This document shows positions 1 to 6,635 of a stretch of 45,825 bases of DNA, in pieces. This DNA comes from Bacteroidetes bacterium UBA1312 (lineage in GTDB: Bacteria; Bacteroidota; Bacteroidia; Chitinophagales; Chitinophagaceae): contig DBTQ01000022.1 of NCBI GenBank assembly GCA_002307135.1, positions 117,699 through 163,523 on the forward strand. Reading direction: 5' to 3'. Made by a program: the position numbers and the translations under genes. The notes beneath the pieces are model-generated. The model had not been told where the DNA came from and searched no databases. It worked only from the letters and a program-made list of their open reading frames with translations. The first letter of the stretch is position 1. Each line of letters starts with the position of its first letter.

Positions 1-11
1 TATATATACCC

Positions 12-196
12 ATTGCCGCATTGCCTAATAGATATGATTTTAGCAAAATGCCTAATTTTCGATTGAAAATCAATGGTTTAAAAATGTTAAAACGCGGCAA
101 TCGGGGACTTGAAAAAACGCCTAAAAAATGCACTGAAATTGCCGCACAGATTTGAACAGTTTCGGACAAAAACAGCAAATAAAAAAAAGCGGCAAT
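12..196. repeat. Two inverted pairs of an 8-bp GCGGCAAT motif
   Basis: ATTGCCGC occurs at 12-19 and 138-145, and its reverse complement GCGGCAAT at 94-101 and 189-196. They therefore form two successive inverted pairs with spacers of about 74 and 43 bp. The stretch has no convincing protein gene; the longest reading frame (87-299, minus) is Phe-rich and resembles no family. The repeats may form RNA hairpins or be the edge of a repeat element outside the window. Confidence 0.45.
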
Positions 197-713
197 TTTG
201 GTGTTCAATGACGGAATGAAGGAAATAGAAAAAGGATAATTCAGGCATCGGATTCCTGAGTTTGTATTGCTCCAAAAAAATCCTGTGCAATAGCTGCAAT
301 TTATTTTACTACCTGTTTGAAGCATAATGCTGCTTACATGATTATATCCCCCCATAATGTCCCCCGATTTAATTTTTCTTAATGAACTAACTAAAAAAAT
401 ATTAGTTTTATTTTATTGAACGCTATTCCCTTATAGATATTGTATAAATTAAAATCTAGTTATTGATGTTATCAGTTTGTTGCTTGTATAAATATTAAAG
501 GGAATAGGACATTACCAAAAGAAGTTTACTAACGGTAGTGTTTAGTTTACAAGCGGTCAAAAATGACGTTATAAAGGTTCATTTTGCAATTTTTTTACTT
601 TGCAGGCAATGATATTTTGAGGAAAGGTTTCTTTTGAAGATCAATTCAATTAAAAGCGCAAATAGAATGATTATACCATCAAGTAGTTAATGCTTAGGTA
701 ATTTTATATTCCT
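197..713. other. Intergenic stretch without recognisable gene
   Basis: Apart from the inverted repeat at 423-507 nothing coding was recognised. The sequence is AT-rich with stops in all frames and some short C-runs near 348-365. A TTACTTTGC string at 596-604 resembles the -7 element of a Bacteroidota promoter, but has no TTTG at the right distance upstream. Confidence 0.5.
423..507. repeat. Inverted repeat, 10-bp arms, 65-bp spacer
   Basis: CTATTCCCTT (423-432) is repeated in reverse complement as AAGGGAATAG (498-507). Just inside, the arms keep partial AT-rich complementarity. No gene lies within. It could be a small non-autonomous element or a structured RNA; no target-site duplication was recognised next to the arms. 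Confidence 0.4.
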
Positions 714-745
714 TTTGATTTTATGAAAAGGGTTCATTAGTTTTG
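714..745 (+). promoter_or_regulatory. Bacteroidota-type promoter of a short transcript
   Basis: TTTG at 714-717, a 20-nt spacer, then TAGTTTTG at 738-745. This matches the phylum consensus TTTG-N(17-20)-TAnnTTTG exactly. Transcription should start near 750-752, well before any annotated gene and upstream of a strong terminator at 893-924. Confidence 0.6.
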
Positions 746-750
746 TATCA

Positions 751-924
751 GCCAAATGGAGAACGGTAAAGAAGTTATGCCCCCCGCTTTGGGACTGGGT
801 TTCTAACTGGTCACTCTTTTAGGTAAGACAACACGCAAATACAGTATTGACACGCATTTTTGAGATAGGTTCATGTACCTCTCGCACCACATAATAAAGC
901 CGCTCTTGTAGCGGCTTTATTTAT
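751..924 (+). ncRNA. Putative small RNA or 16-codon leader ORF
   Basis: The unit runs from the predicted start near 751 to the hairpin and T-rich tail at 893-924, about 170 nt. Right at its 5' end an ATG at 756 opens a 16-codon frame reading MENGKEVMPPALGLGF, stop at 804-806. The remaining about 90 nt before the terminator are not coding in any obvious way, and contain the imperfect hairpin GAGATAGGT/ACCTCTC near 861-882. It does not match the signatures of tmRNA, 4.5S RNA or RNase P RNA that I know. It may be an sRNA (6S-like size), a micropeptide mRNA, or both. Promoter and terminator are seen; function is unknown. Confidence 0.4.
893..924 (+). terminator. Rho-independent terminator
   Basis: ATAAAGCCGCT (894-904), loop CTTGT, AGCGGCTTTAT (910-920): a perfect 11-bp stem with flanking T-rich sequence. 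It closes the short unit that starts near 751 and insulates the histidine kinase gene downstream. Confidence 0.75.
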
Positions 925-1034
925 TTCCGCATTTTGGAGCACCGTCTATTAGTTCAAAATGTTTTTTGCGTGACCACTTGTTTCCATGATGCTTAACTTG
1001 CCGTTAAATACGAGTTAAACCACGAATAGTATTA

Positions 1035-1065
1035 TTTGTTACTTTTAATATGCTAACTAACTTCG
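1035..1065 (+). promoter_or_regulatory. Promoter of the histidine kinase gene, near-leaderless
   Basis: TTTG at 1035-1038, 19-nt spacer, TAACTTCG at 1058-1065 (one mismatch to TAnnTTTG). The ATG follows at 1073, so the mRNA would have at most a few untranslated bases. Confidence 0.5.
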
Positions 1066-1072
1066 TGACAAG

Positions 1073-2365
1073 ATGAAAAGAGTATATCCCCTTATTATTA
1101 TCCTTATTACATTTTCAGTGCTTGGCATTCTATTTATTCAAATGTCATGGATAAAAAGTGCCATGCTGATAAAGCAAGAACAATATATTCAAGACTTGGA
1201 TAAAACATTGGTAGACATTAGAACATTGGCCCATGATGCTTTTATCAATTCAGAGGGTTACAATCCGGAACAAATTGCTAAAGAGGATAAAGATTGGTTT
1301 ATTTTAACTCGTTTTACTGCTCAGAAAATTTCTCCCGACGAAATGAAAATGATTGTTGAGCAGGCAATGAAAAAAAACAACATCCGTCAACCTTTTGAAT
1401 TCAGTGTCACCAATATTTTTGACATACCTATTTGTATTAGTTCGGGCTTTAAAACCTCAATGTATAATAATTCACTTCCCGTTTCACTGACACCTACCAA
1501 CAGCTCACAATCAGAGACCTTTTACTTACAGGTAAAAGAGCCACAGAATTATATCATGCGGCAAATGGCTTGGATGATCATAGCTTCTGTATTATTTACT
1601 ATTATTATTATTTCCGCTTTTGCATTGACTATTCGTACTATGCTACGACAAAAGAATATTTCAGAAATAAAATCAGATTTTATTAACAATATGACACACG
1701 AACTTAAAACACCACTGGCAACAATATCACTTGCTGTGGATGCTTTGAATAACGAAAAAGTCATACACGACACCGAAAAGATCCGCTATTATAGTGGAAT
1801 GATAAAAGAAGAAAATAAACGAATGCATAAGCAGGTAGAGACTATACTACAGGCTGCAAAGTTAGAGAAACAGGACATTACACTTAATCTGCAAACGCTG
1901 AATGCTCACGATGCTATTAATAAAGTAGCGAAAAATTTGTCTTTGCAAATACAAGAGAAATCTGGCATACTTAATCTCAATCTGATGGCAGAAAACCCCA
2001 ACATTGAAGTTGATGAAATGCACTTTTCTAATATCATATTTAATTTGCTGGACAATGCAATTAAATATTCAAAGGAACATCCCATTATCGGTATTTCCAC
2101 AGAAGTGAACAATGGGATGCTGGCTATCAAAATAAAGGATAATGGTATTGGAATGAATAAGGAAACAGCCAGCCGTGTATTTGAGAAATTTTATCGTGCA
2201 CATACAGGTAATCTGCACAATGTAAAGGGATTTGGACTAGGGCTTAGTTATGTAAAGACTATGGTAGAAGCACAAGAAGGTTATATAAAAGTAGAAAGTG
2301 TTTTGGGCAAAGGAAGCGTATTTACAGTTAACCTTCCTCTTGCAAAGAACAAAGCGGAAAGCTAA
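1073..2365 (+). CDS. Sensor histidine kinase, two-transmembrane, orphan
   Basis: An inner-membrane two-component sensor of 430 residues. Transmembrane helices lie at about 5-26 and 164-187 and enclose a sensor region of about 135 residues that I do not recognise. The dimerisation/phosphoacceptor box NMTHELKTPL has the phosphorylated His at 209. The ATPase domain shows the N box (NIIFNLLDNAIKYS, about 320-333), the G1 box DNGIGM (356-361) and the G2 box GFGLGLS (386-392). The architecture resembles RprX-type kinases of Bacteroidota. No response regulator gene is adjacent: upstream is non-coding, downstream is aspartate kinase on the other strand. Partner and signal are therefore unknown. The start is set by the signal-anchor and by a promoter that ends 7 nt before the ATG. 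Confidence 0.93.
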   Translation: MKRVYPLIIILITFSVLGILFIQMSWIKSAMLIKQEQYIQDLDKTLVDIRTLAHDAFINSEGYNPEQIAKEDKDWFILTRFTAQKISPDEMKMIVEQAMKKNNIRQPFEFSVTNIFDIPICISSGFKTSMYNNSLPVSLTPTNSSQSETFYLQVKEPQNYIMRQMAWMIIASVLFTIIIISAFALTIRTMLRQKNISEIKSDFINNMTHELKTPLATISLAVDALNNEKVIHDTEKIRYYSGMIKEENKRMHKQVETILQAAKLEKQDITLNLQTLNAHDAINKVAKNLSLQIQEKSGILNLNLMAENPNIEVDEMHFSNIIFNLLDNAIKYSKEHPIIGISTEVNNGMLAIKIKDNGIGMNKETASRVFEKFYRAHTGNLHNVKGFGLGLSYVKTMVEAQEGYIKVESVLGKGSVFTVNLPLAKNKAES

Positions 2366-2383
2366 TCACGACTAGCCTTCCGC
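2354..2383. terminator. Hairpin overlapping the kinase stop codon
   Basis: GCGGAA(A)GCTA pairs with TAGC(C)TTCCGC around a 7-8 nt loop. The stop codon of the kinase (2363-2365) lies inside. The aspartate kinase gene converges from the right (stop at 2390-2392), so the hairpin could serve both. T-tracts are weak. Confidence 0.45.
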
Positions 2384-2389
2384 CTGTTA

Positions 2390-3655
2390 TTATTTAATAA
2401 CAACTTGTACTGTTTGTCTTGTTTTTTGTTCCAACAAAGTATATCGTCCTTTTGTCAAATCAAACAACGTTTCGGGCGTGTAGTGACGTATGGTAAGCAA
2501 GCTTACATCTTCATTACTGAATACTTTGAAATCTTGTTCTAAAAGATTAATCAGCTCTTGTACTTGTTCTTCTTTATTGTCGATACAAGCCACGAAGCTA
2601 ATTGCTGCGTTCTGGATCAGATTTATTTTTATTTTTAGCTTGTGAAATATGCTATAAAGGTTGCTCAAATTATCTTCTGTAATAAAAGAAAAATCTCGTG
2701 TTGTTACCTGTAGCAAAATTTGATTTTTTTTCAGAATAATAAGAGGTGGGTAGAAAATGCTACTGACTTCATTTTGAATTACAGTACCCTTCAAATCCTT
2801 ATTCAGAAAGCATTTTACGTAAAGTGGAATATTGTTATTCTGTAGTGGTTTAATTGTTTTTGGGTGAATAACCTGCGCTCCATAATATGCCATTTCTATC
2901 ACTTCATGATAGGTGATGGCTTCTATTTTTACTGTATCCGGAAATATTTTTGGATCTGCATTTTTAAGCCCCTCTACATCTTTCCAAATAGTAACTGAGC
3001 TGCCATCCAACATTGCGGCCATCATTGCAGCACTATAGTCTGAGCCTTCTCTTCCTAGCGTTACAGAAGCGTTATCGGCGGTAGCACCAATGAAACCCTG
3101 TATCACTACATTTCTTCCTTCGGATAGCAATTTACCAACTACTTGTTGCGCTTGGTTTTTAGAAAAAGTCCAATCTACTTTCGCATCGCGATAAGTGTCA
3201 TTAGTGCGTATTACATCACGAGCATCCACCCATGTATAATTGAGTCCTTCACTTTGTAAATAGCTGCTCAATATTTTAGTAGAGAGTAATTCACCGACAC
3301 ACACAATCTGATCATAGGAGTAATCGTATCTTGCAGCACTAGCATCATCTATCGCCCATTGTAGTTCACTAAAAAATACATTCAGATCTTTGTCTATAAG
3401 CAAGAATTCTTCTTCTGTAAATAGGGATTGAGCATAGTTGAGATGTTGTTGTTCCAGCACTAACAATAAGTTGTGTGCCATTTTCTTATCTCCATAACAA
3501 GCTTCCTTTACTATTGCTTCTAATTGGTTAGTTGTTTTTCCAATGGCCGAAACCACAATAATTAATTGTTCGGATGCCTCTGCTATAATAGGTAAGAGCG
3601 CTCGCATTCTTTCAGGGCTTTCAATAGATGCCCCACCAAATTTGTAAACCTGCAC
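2390..3655 (-). CDS. lysC: Aspartate kinase
   Basis: Phosphorylates L-aspartate to 4-aspartyl phosphate, the first step towards lysine/diaminopimelate, threonine and methionine. The 421-residue protein starts with MQVYKFGGAS, the amino-acid kinase signature (KFGG-[TS]-S), and has GREGSDYSAA at about 200-210, the aspartate/ATP-binding region. The C-terminal about 130 residues have the beta-alpha-beta pattern of ACT domains, usually the site of feedback inhibition. There is no homoserine dehydrogenase domain, so it is monofunctional. It follows the aminotransferase gene by 49 bp on the same strand and is probably co-transcribed. The family is certain; which of several possible paralogues this is (lysC is a label of convenience) cannot be told here. 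Confidence 0.93.
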   Translation of the reverse strand: MQVYKFGGASIESPERMRALLPIIAEASEQLIIVVSAIGKTTNQLEAIVKEACYGDKKMAHNLLLVLEQQHLNYAQSLFTEEEFLLIDKDLNVFFSELQWAIDDASAARYDYSYDQIVCVGELLSTKILSSYLQSEGLNYTWVDARDVIRTNDTYRDAKVDWTFSKNQAQQVVGKLLSEGRNVVIQGFIGATADNASVTLGREGSDYSAAMMAAMLDGSSVTIWKDVEGLKNADPKIFPDTVKIEAITYHEVIEMAYYGAQVIHPKTIKPLQNNNIPLYVKCFLNKDLKGTVIQNEVSSIFYPPLIILKKNQILLQVTTRDFSFITEDNLSNLYSIFHKLKIKINLIQNAAISFVACIDNKEEQVQELINLLEQDFKVFSNEDVSLLTIRHYTPETLFDLTKGRYTLLEQKTRQTVQVVIK

Positions 3656-3704
3656 GTGTTGTTTTATTTTATTGTTTGATGATATTTTTCGAGTAACTAT
3701 TTAT

Positions 3705-4970
3705 TTATGATTTAGGAGTCAATTGCTTTAATGCTGTTTCTAAAGCCGCAAACATTTCGTCCAATTCTTCGAATTTGCAAGTGCCGATGCTCATACGATA
3801 CCACGGAGATTCTTTGTCCGCTCCAAAACATGAAAATGGTACGATCGCTAATTTAGCTTCGCTCAATAAGAAATTACTTACATCCGATTGTACAGATAGT
3901 TCTTGACCATTAAATGAATAGCCTTTCAGATCTATTTTAATCGTCAAATATATTGCAGCTTGTGGCGCAATAATCGCTACAGGATAGCCTTTTGACTGCA
4001 ATCCATTGAATGCATTATGTATATAATTAAGGCGGTCTTCCAGCTTCTTTTTGAAGCTAATCATGAAAGAATCAAGCGCGGTGGTATTATTTAAAAACGC
4101 GGCGGTCGCATATTGTTCCGCCATAGGAGCCCATGCTCCAATGTGACTTAGTAATGCTTTCATTTTGGCAATGACGTGTGCAGGACCAAGCGACCATCCA
4201 ACGCGTACACCAGTGGCCGAAAGCGACTTGGAAATACCATCAACAAAAATGGTATAGGCTTTCATTTCTGGCCTTAATGTTACGGGATTATAATGTTTTA
4301 CAGCTCCAAATGTAAGTGTCCAATACATTTGATCGAACATGAGATACAGTTTTTTCTCATCTGCTGATCTGCTTGCATTCTCGGCGATAATCATATCGCA
4401 AATACTTTCCAATTCCTCTTTTTGCAGAGTTGTACCTGTGGGGTTTTGTGGTGAACAAAGGCATAAAAGCGCCGCACCTTTTATATGGAGTTGAATATCT
4501 TTTGCACGAGGCATGAAATTATATTCAGGAAACACTTCCACCACACAGTGCGCCGCTTCATTCATGTGCACATAGTGGTTGTTATTCCACGATGGTACGG
4601 TATAAATCACTTTATCTCCAGGGTTAATCAATGTTTTGAATAACGAATAAATCAATGGACGACCACCGCTTGCTATTTGTATTTCATCACTTTTATAATC
4701 AATTCCTTCGGTTCTGCGCATCATATCTGTAACAGCATTCCGGAGAGCTAATAGCCCATCTCCCGGAGGATAATTGGTATGGTGTTCTCTGTATGCTTTT
4801 ACGATTTCCTCTTCAAATTCGGCGGGGATAGGAAAAATAGCAGGATCAAAATCTCCAATCGTATAATTATAAATCTGTTCTCCTTTGCTCTTTCGAACAT
4901 TTATTTCGTTGCCGAGTTTTACAATTTCTGAACCGATAAGTGTTTCGGCAAGATTACTCAGTTTGCTCAT
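3705..4970 (-). CDS. PLP-dependent aminotransferase, class I/II
   Basis: A fold-type I aminotransferase of 421 residues in the aspartate aminotransferase superfamily. Visible motifs are SPQNPTG at 173-179 (substrate/PLP site), D213 and Y216 in MFDQMYW, the Schiff-base lysine K248 in GISKSLSATGVRVGWS, and the phosphate-binding R256. Position just upstream of aspartate kinase suggests a role in aspartate-family amino acids (aspartate or diaminopimelate-type transamination), but the substrate cannot be read from the sequence. The ATG at 4970-4968 is the first possible start, and the terminator of the mini-gene at 5055-5120 lies 31 bp upstream. Confidence 0.9.
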   Translation of the reverse strand: MSKLSNLAETLIGSEIVKLGNEINVRKSKGEQIYNYTIGDFDPAIFPIPAEFEEEIVKAYREHHTNYPPGDGLLALRNAVTDMMRRTEGIDYKSDEIQIASGGRPLIYSLFKTLINPGDKVIYTVPSWNNNHYVHMNEAAHCVVEVFPEYNFMPRAKDIQLHIKGAALLCLCSPQNPTGTTLQKEELESICDMIIAENASRSADEKKLYLMFDQMYWTLTFGAVKHYNPVTLRPEMKAYTIFVDGISKSLSATGVRVGWSLGPAHVIAKMKALLSHIGAWAPMAEQYATAAFLNNTTALDSFMISFKKKLEDRLNYIHNAFNGLQSKGYPVAIIAPQAAIYLTIKIDLKGYSFNGQELSVQSDVSNFLLSEAKLAIVPFSCFGADKESPWYRMSIGTCKFEELDEMFAALETALKQLTPKS

Positions 4971-5000
4971 GTTTCTTTTTTATAAAAGGTGGATAAAATA

Positions 5001-5030
5001 AAAAGGCTTACCAAACACGGTAAGCCTTTT
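5001..5030 (-). terminator. Strong bidirectional terminator
   Basis: AAAAGGCTTACC (5001-5012), loop AAACAC, GGTAAGCCTTTT (5019-5030): a perfect 12-bp stem whose A/T arms give a U-tract on either strand. On the minus strand it ends the mini-gene at 5055-5120 and separates it from the aminotransferase gene. Confidence 0.8.
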
Positions 5031-5054
5031 GTGAATAAAATATGTTTGTCGAAA

Positions 5055-5120
5055 CTACATACCACGCCTGCTTACCTTGCGGTTTATCTTCTTGGAGCGT
5101 TTATACATCTTTCGAGTCAT
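5055..5120 (-). CDS. 21-residue highly basic mini-protein
   Basis: A complete ORF, ATG at 5120-5118 and TAG at 5057-5055. It reads MTRKMYKRSKK followed by INRKVSRRGM; 10 of 21 residues are Lys or Arg and none is acidic. It has its own consensus promoter (5144-5173), a leader of about 18 nt and its own strong terminator (5001-5030), so the transcript would be about 140 nt and contain nothing else. The composition is that of the smallest ribosome- or rRNA-bound proteins (such as bL36, bTHX or mycobacterial bS22/bL37), but I cannot assign it to one. It lies between dnaN and the aminotransferase gene. A non-coding RNA that happens to contain a short frame is the alternative. Confidence 0.6.
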   Translation of the reverse strand: MTRKMYKRSKKINRKVSRRGM

Positions 5121-5143
5121 GTTCTTGTTTCTTAATTTTGTTG

Positions 5144-5173
5144 CAAAGTTATTATTATTCTGATACCGACAAA
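5144..5173 (-). promoter_or_regulatory. Consensus promoter of the 21-residue ORF
   Basis: On the minus strand TTTG (5173-5170), an 18-nt spacer, and TAACTTTG (5151-5144), a perfect match to the Bacteroidota housekeeping consensus. It lies just behind the dnaN stop codon, so the mini-gene need not depend on dnaN read-through. Confidence 0.7.
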
Positions 5174-5190
5174 ACCTTCTTAAAAAAAAA

Positions 5191-6312
5191 TTAAATACCT
5201 ACCATCAATGGCATTAACAGCATCAATATATCTTCATGGTCGGTTTTGTCCACCGGGCGAAATATTCCTGCCCGAGTTGGCGTACTTAATTCCAGCTGAA
5301 TTTCAGCTCCATCCAAGTTATTGATGAGCTCTATCATCAATTTGGCATTGAATGCGATTTTCATGTCTTCACCAGTATATTGGCAGGTCATTGTTTCTTT
5401 CCCTTCGTATGAAAAATCAATATCTTGTGCACTTATCGTTAACGAATTGCCTACAATATCAAAAACGACCTGGCTTGTTGTCTTATTTGCAAAAATACTT
5501 ACCCTACGTAATGCACTAATCAGATCGCTACGATTAATAATAAGATTATATGGATTGCCTGTTGGTATTACAGCTTTATAATCCGGAAAGCGTGCATCAA
5601 CCAAACGACAACTCATTTGTAAATTGTTGTTGCTGATAAAAATATGGCTGCTGTTGTATGAAATTTCTAATTGAGTATCTTCCGCCGGCAATACACTACG
5701 CATTTGCTGCAGACCTTTTTTGGGTACAATAAATCCGTCTTTCACTTTATTGTGAATATCTGTACGATTAAACTGAACTAGGCGATGTGCATCTGTTGAT
5801 ACAAAGTTGATGCTATCTTCATCTAATTGGAAGAAAACCCCTGTCATAGCAGGACGTAACGTATCATTACTAACCGCAAAAATTGTCTTATTGATACTCT
5901 CCACTAAACCGATTGAAGATATACTGAATGAAGTTGCTTCACCGGGTAATGGCTCTTTTGGAAAATCATCAGCACTCTCTCCCCCTATTTTATATTTACC
6001 AAAATCGCTCGTTATATCTATTGAACGGTCTTGTTCATTTATAGTAAATGTAATGGGTTGGTCTGGTAGGTTTTTGAGATACTCAGTTAATATTTTAGAA
6101 GGAATACAAATACGACCATCATTTTGAGCATCACTTACCTCTATTTGTATGCGCATCATTGTTTCAAGGTCAGAAGCTGTAAGGCTCAAGGTGTTCCCTT
6201 TAAGTTCAAACAAAAAATCTTCAAGAACACCCAATACTGAATTGGAGCCAATCACACCACCAATTTGTTGCAAGCTTTTTAATAAATATGCCGACGTAAC
6301 TATAAACCGCAT
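5191..6312 (-). CDS. dnaN: DNA polymerase III beta subunit (sliding clamp)
   Basis: The ring-shaped processivity clamp that tethers DNA polymerase III and other DNA enzymes to the template. The 373-residue length and the three repeated clamp domains are typical. Recognisable stretches are the N-terminal MRFIVTSAYLLKSLQQ, SFSISSIGLVESINKTIFAVSND at the start of domain 2, FISTDAHRL-like FVSTDAHRLVQF, and the C-terminal MLLMPLMVGI, where the family normally ends with a short hydrophobic (M/L)P(M/V) segment that supports the clamp-binding pocket. It stands alone, not next to dnaA, which is common in Bacteroidota. The ATG at 6312 gives a full-length N-terminus. Confidence 0.97.
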   Translation of the reverse strand: MRFIVTSAYLLKSLQQIGGVIGSNSVLGVLEDFLFELKGNTLSLTASDLETMMRIQIEVSDAQNDGRICIPSKILTEYLKNLPDQPITFTINEQDRSIDITSDFGKYKIGGESADDFPKEPLPGEATSFSISSIGLVESINKTIFAVSNDTLRPAMTGVFFQLDEDSINFVSTDAHRLVQFNRTDIHNKVKDGFIVPKKGLQQMRSVLPAEDTQLEISYNSSHIFISNNNLQMSCRLVDARFPDYKAVIPTGNPYNLIINRSDLISALRRVSIFANKTTSQVVFDIVGNSLTISAQDIDFSYEGKETMTCQYTGEDMKIAFNAKLMIELINNLDGAEIQLELSTPTRAGIFRPVDKTDHEDILMLLMPLMVGI

Positions 6313-6421
6313 AACAAGACTAATTTTATAAGGTATAAGAATGTAAGGTGTATTCTAAATAAACAAATAGTGCGTAGCACGCAAAAGTGCTTACACATTT
6401 ATAGGAATACTAAAGTTTGTT

Positions 6422-6562
6422 TTAGCGAACAGAGTTGTTGCTTTGTAAATGATTGGGACAACCATACTTTTTATTAGTGTTGCATGAACTAGCTACTACT
6501 ACTAAAGCCAAAACGAATGCAACTATAACTGCGCTTTTACTCATTTGGAAATGTTTTTTCAT
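6422..6562 (-). CDS. Small lipoprotein, 46 residues
   Basis: ATG at 6562-6560, TAA at 6424-6422. The peptide begins MKKHFQMSKSAVIVAF and has a hydrophobic stretch ending in the lipobox VASSC (Cys27), a signal peptidase II site. The mature part is only about 20 residues, with a KKYGCPNHL segment carrying a second Cys. Tiny lipoproteins with a K-x-x-GCPN motif are, to my recollection, common in Bacteroidota and of unknown function. It is divergent from mpl; the two starts are 73 bp apart. No strong promoter is seen (TACATTTA close to the ATG is one mismatch from the -7 consensus). Confidence 0.65.
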   Translation of the reverse strand: MKKHFQMSKSAVIVAFVLALVVVASSCNTNKKYGCPNHLQSNNSVR

Positions 6563-6600
6563 AATTGTAAATGTATCAATAAATAGTGTAAATTCTAAAC

Positions 6601-6608
6601 TACTTTTG
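6601..6608 (+). promoter_or_regulatory. -7 promoter element of mpl
   Basis: TACTTTTG fits TAnnTTTG and lies 27 bp before the mpl start codon at 6636. No TTTG is found at the -33 distance. Confidence 0.45.
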
Positions 6609-6635
6609 CACGAAGATAAGTATTGCTATCCAAAA

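Noticed and set aside
87..299. 70-codon frame on the minus strand at the window start
   Set aside because: Phe-rich, resembles no family, no promoter or terminator, and it runs across the GCGGCAAT repeats; judged non-coding.
861..890. tRNA-like 3' end (GGTTCATGTACC ... GCACCA)
   Set aside because: The putative T-arm does not pair in 5-7-5 form and there is no acceptor or anticodon arm at the right distance; not a tRNA or tmRNA.
6370..6400. Palindrome GTGCGTAGCACGC / GTGC upstream of dnaN
   Set aside because: Short and imperfect; no promoter element in a position that would make it a convincing operator.
6453..6635. N-terminal extension of mpl by 61 codons
   Set aside because: The extension is unlike Mur ligases and lies opposite the small lipoprotein gene; MKKTHFIAIGG at 6636 is the family start.
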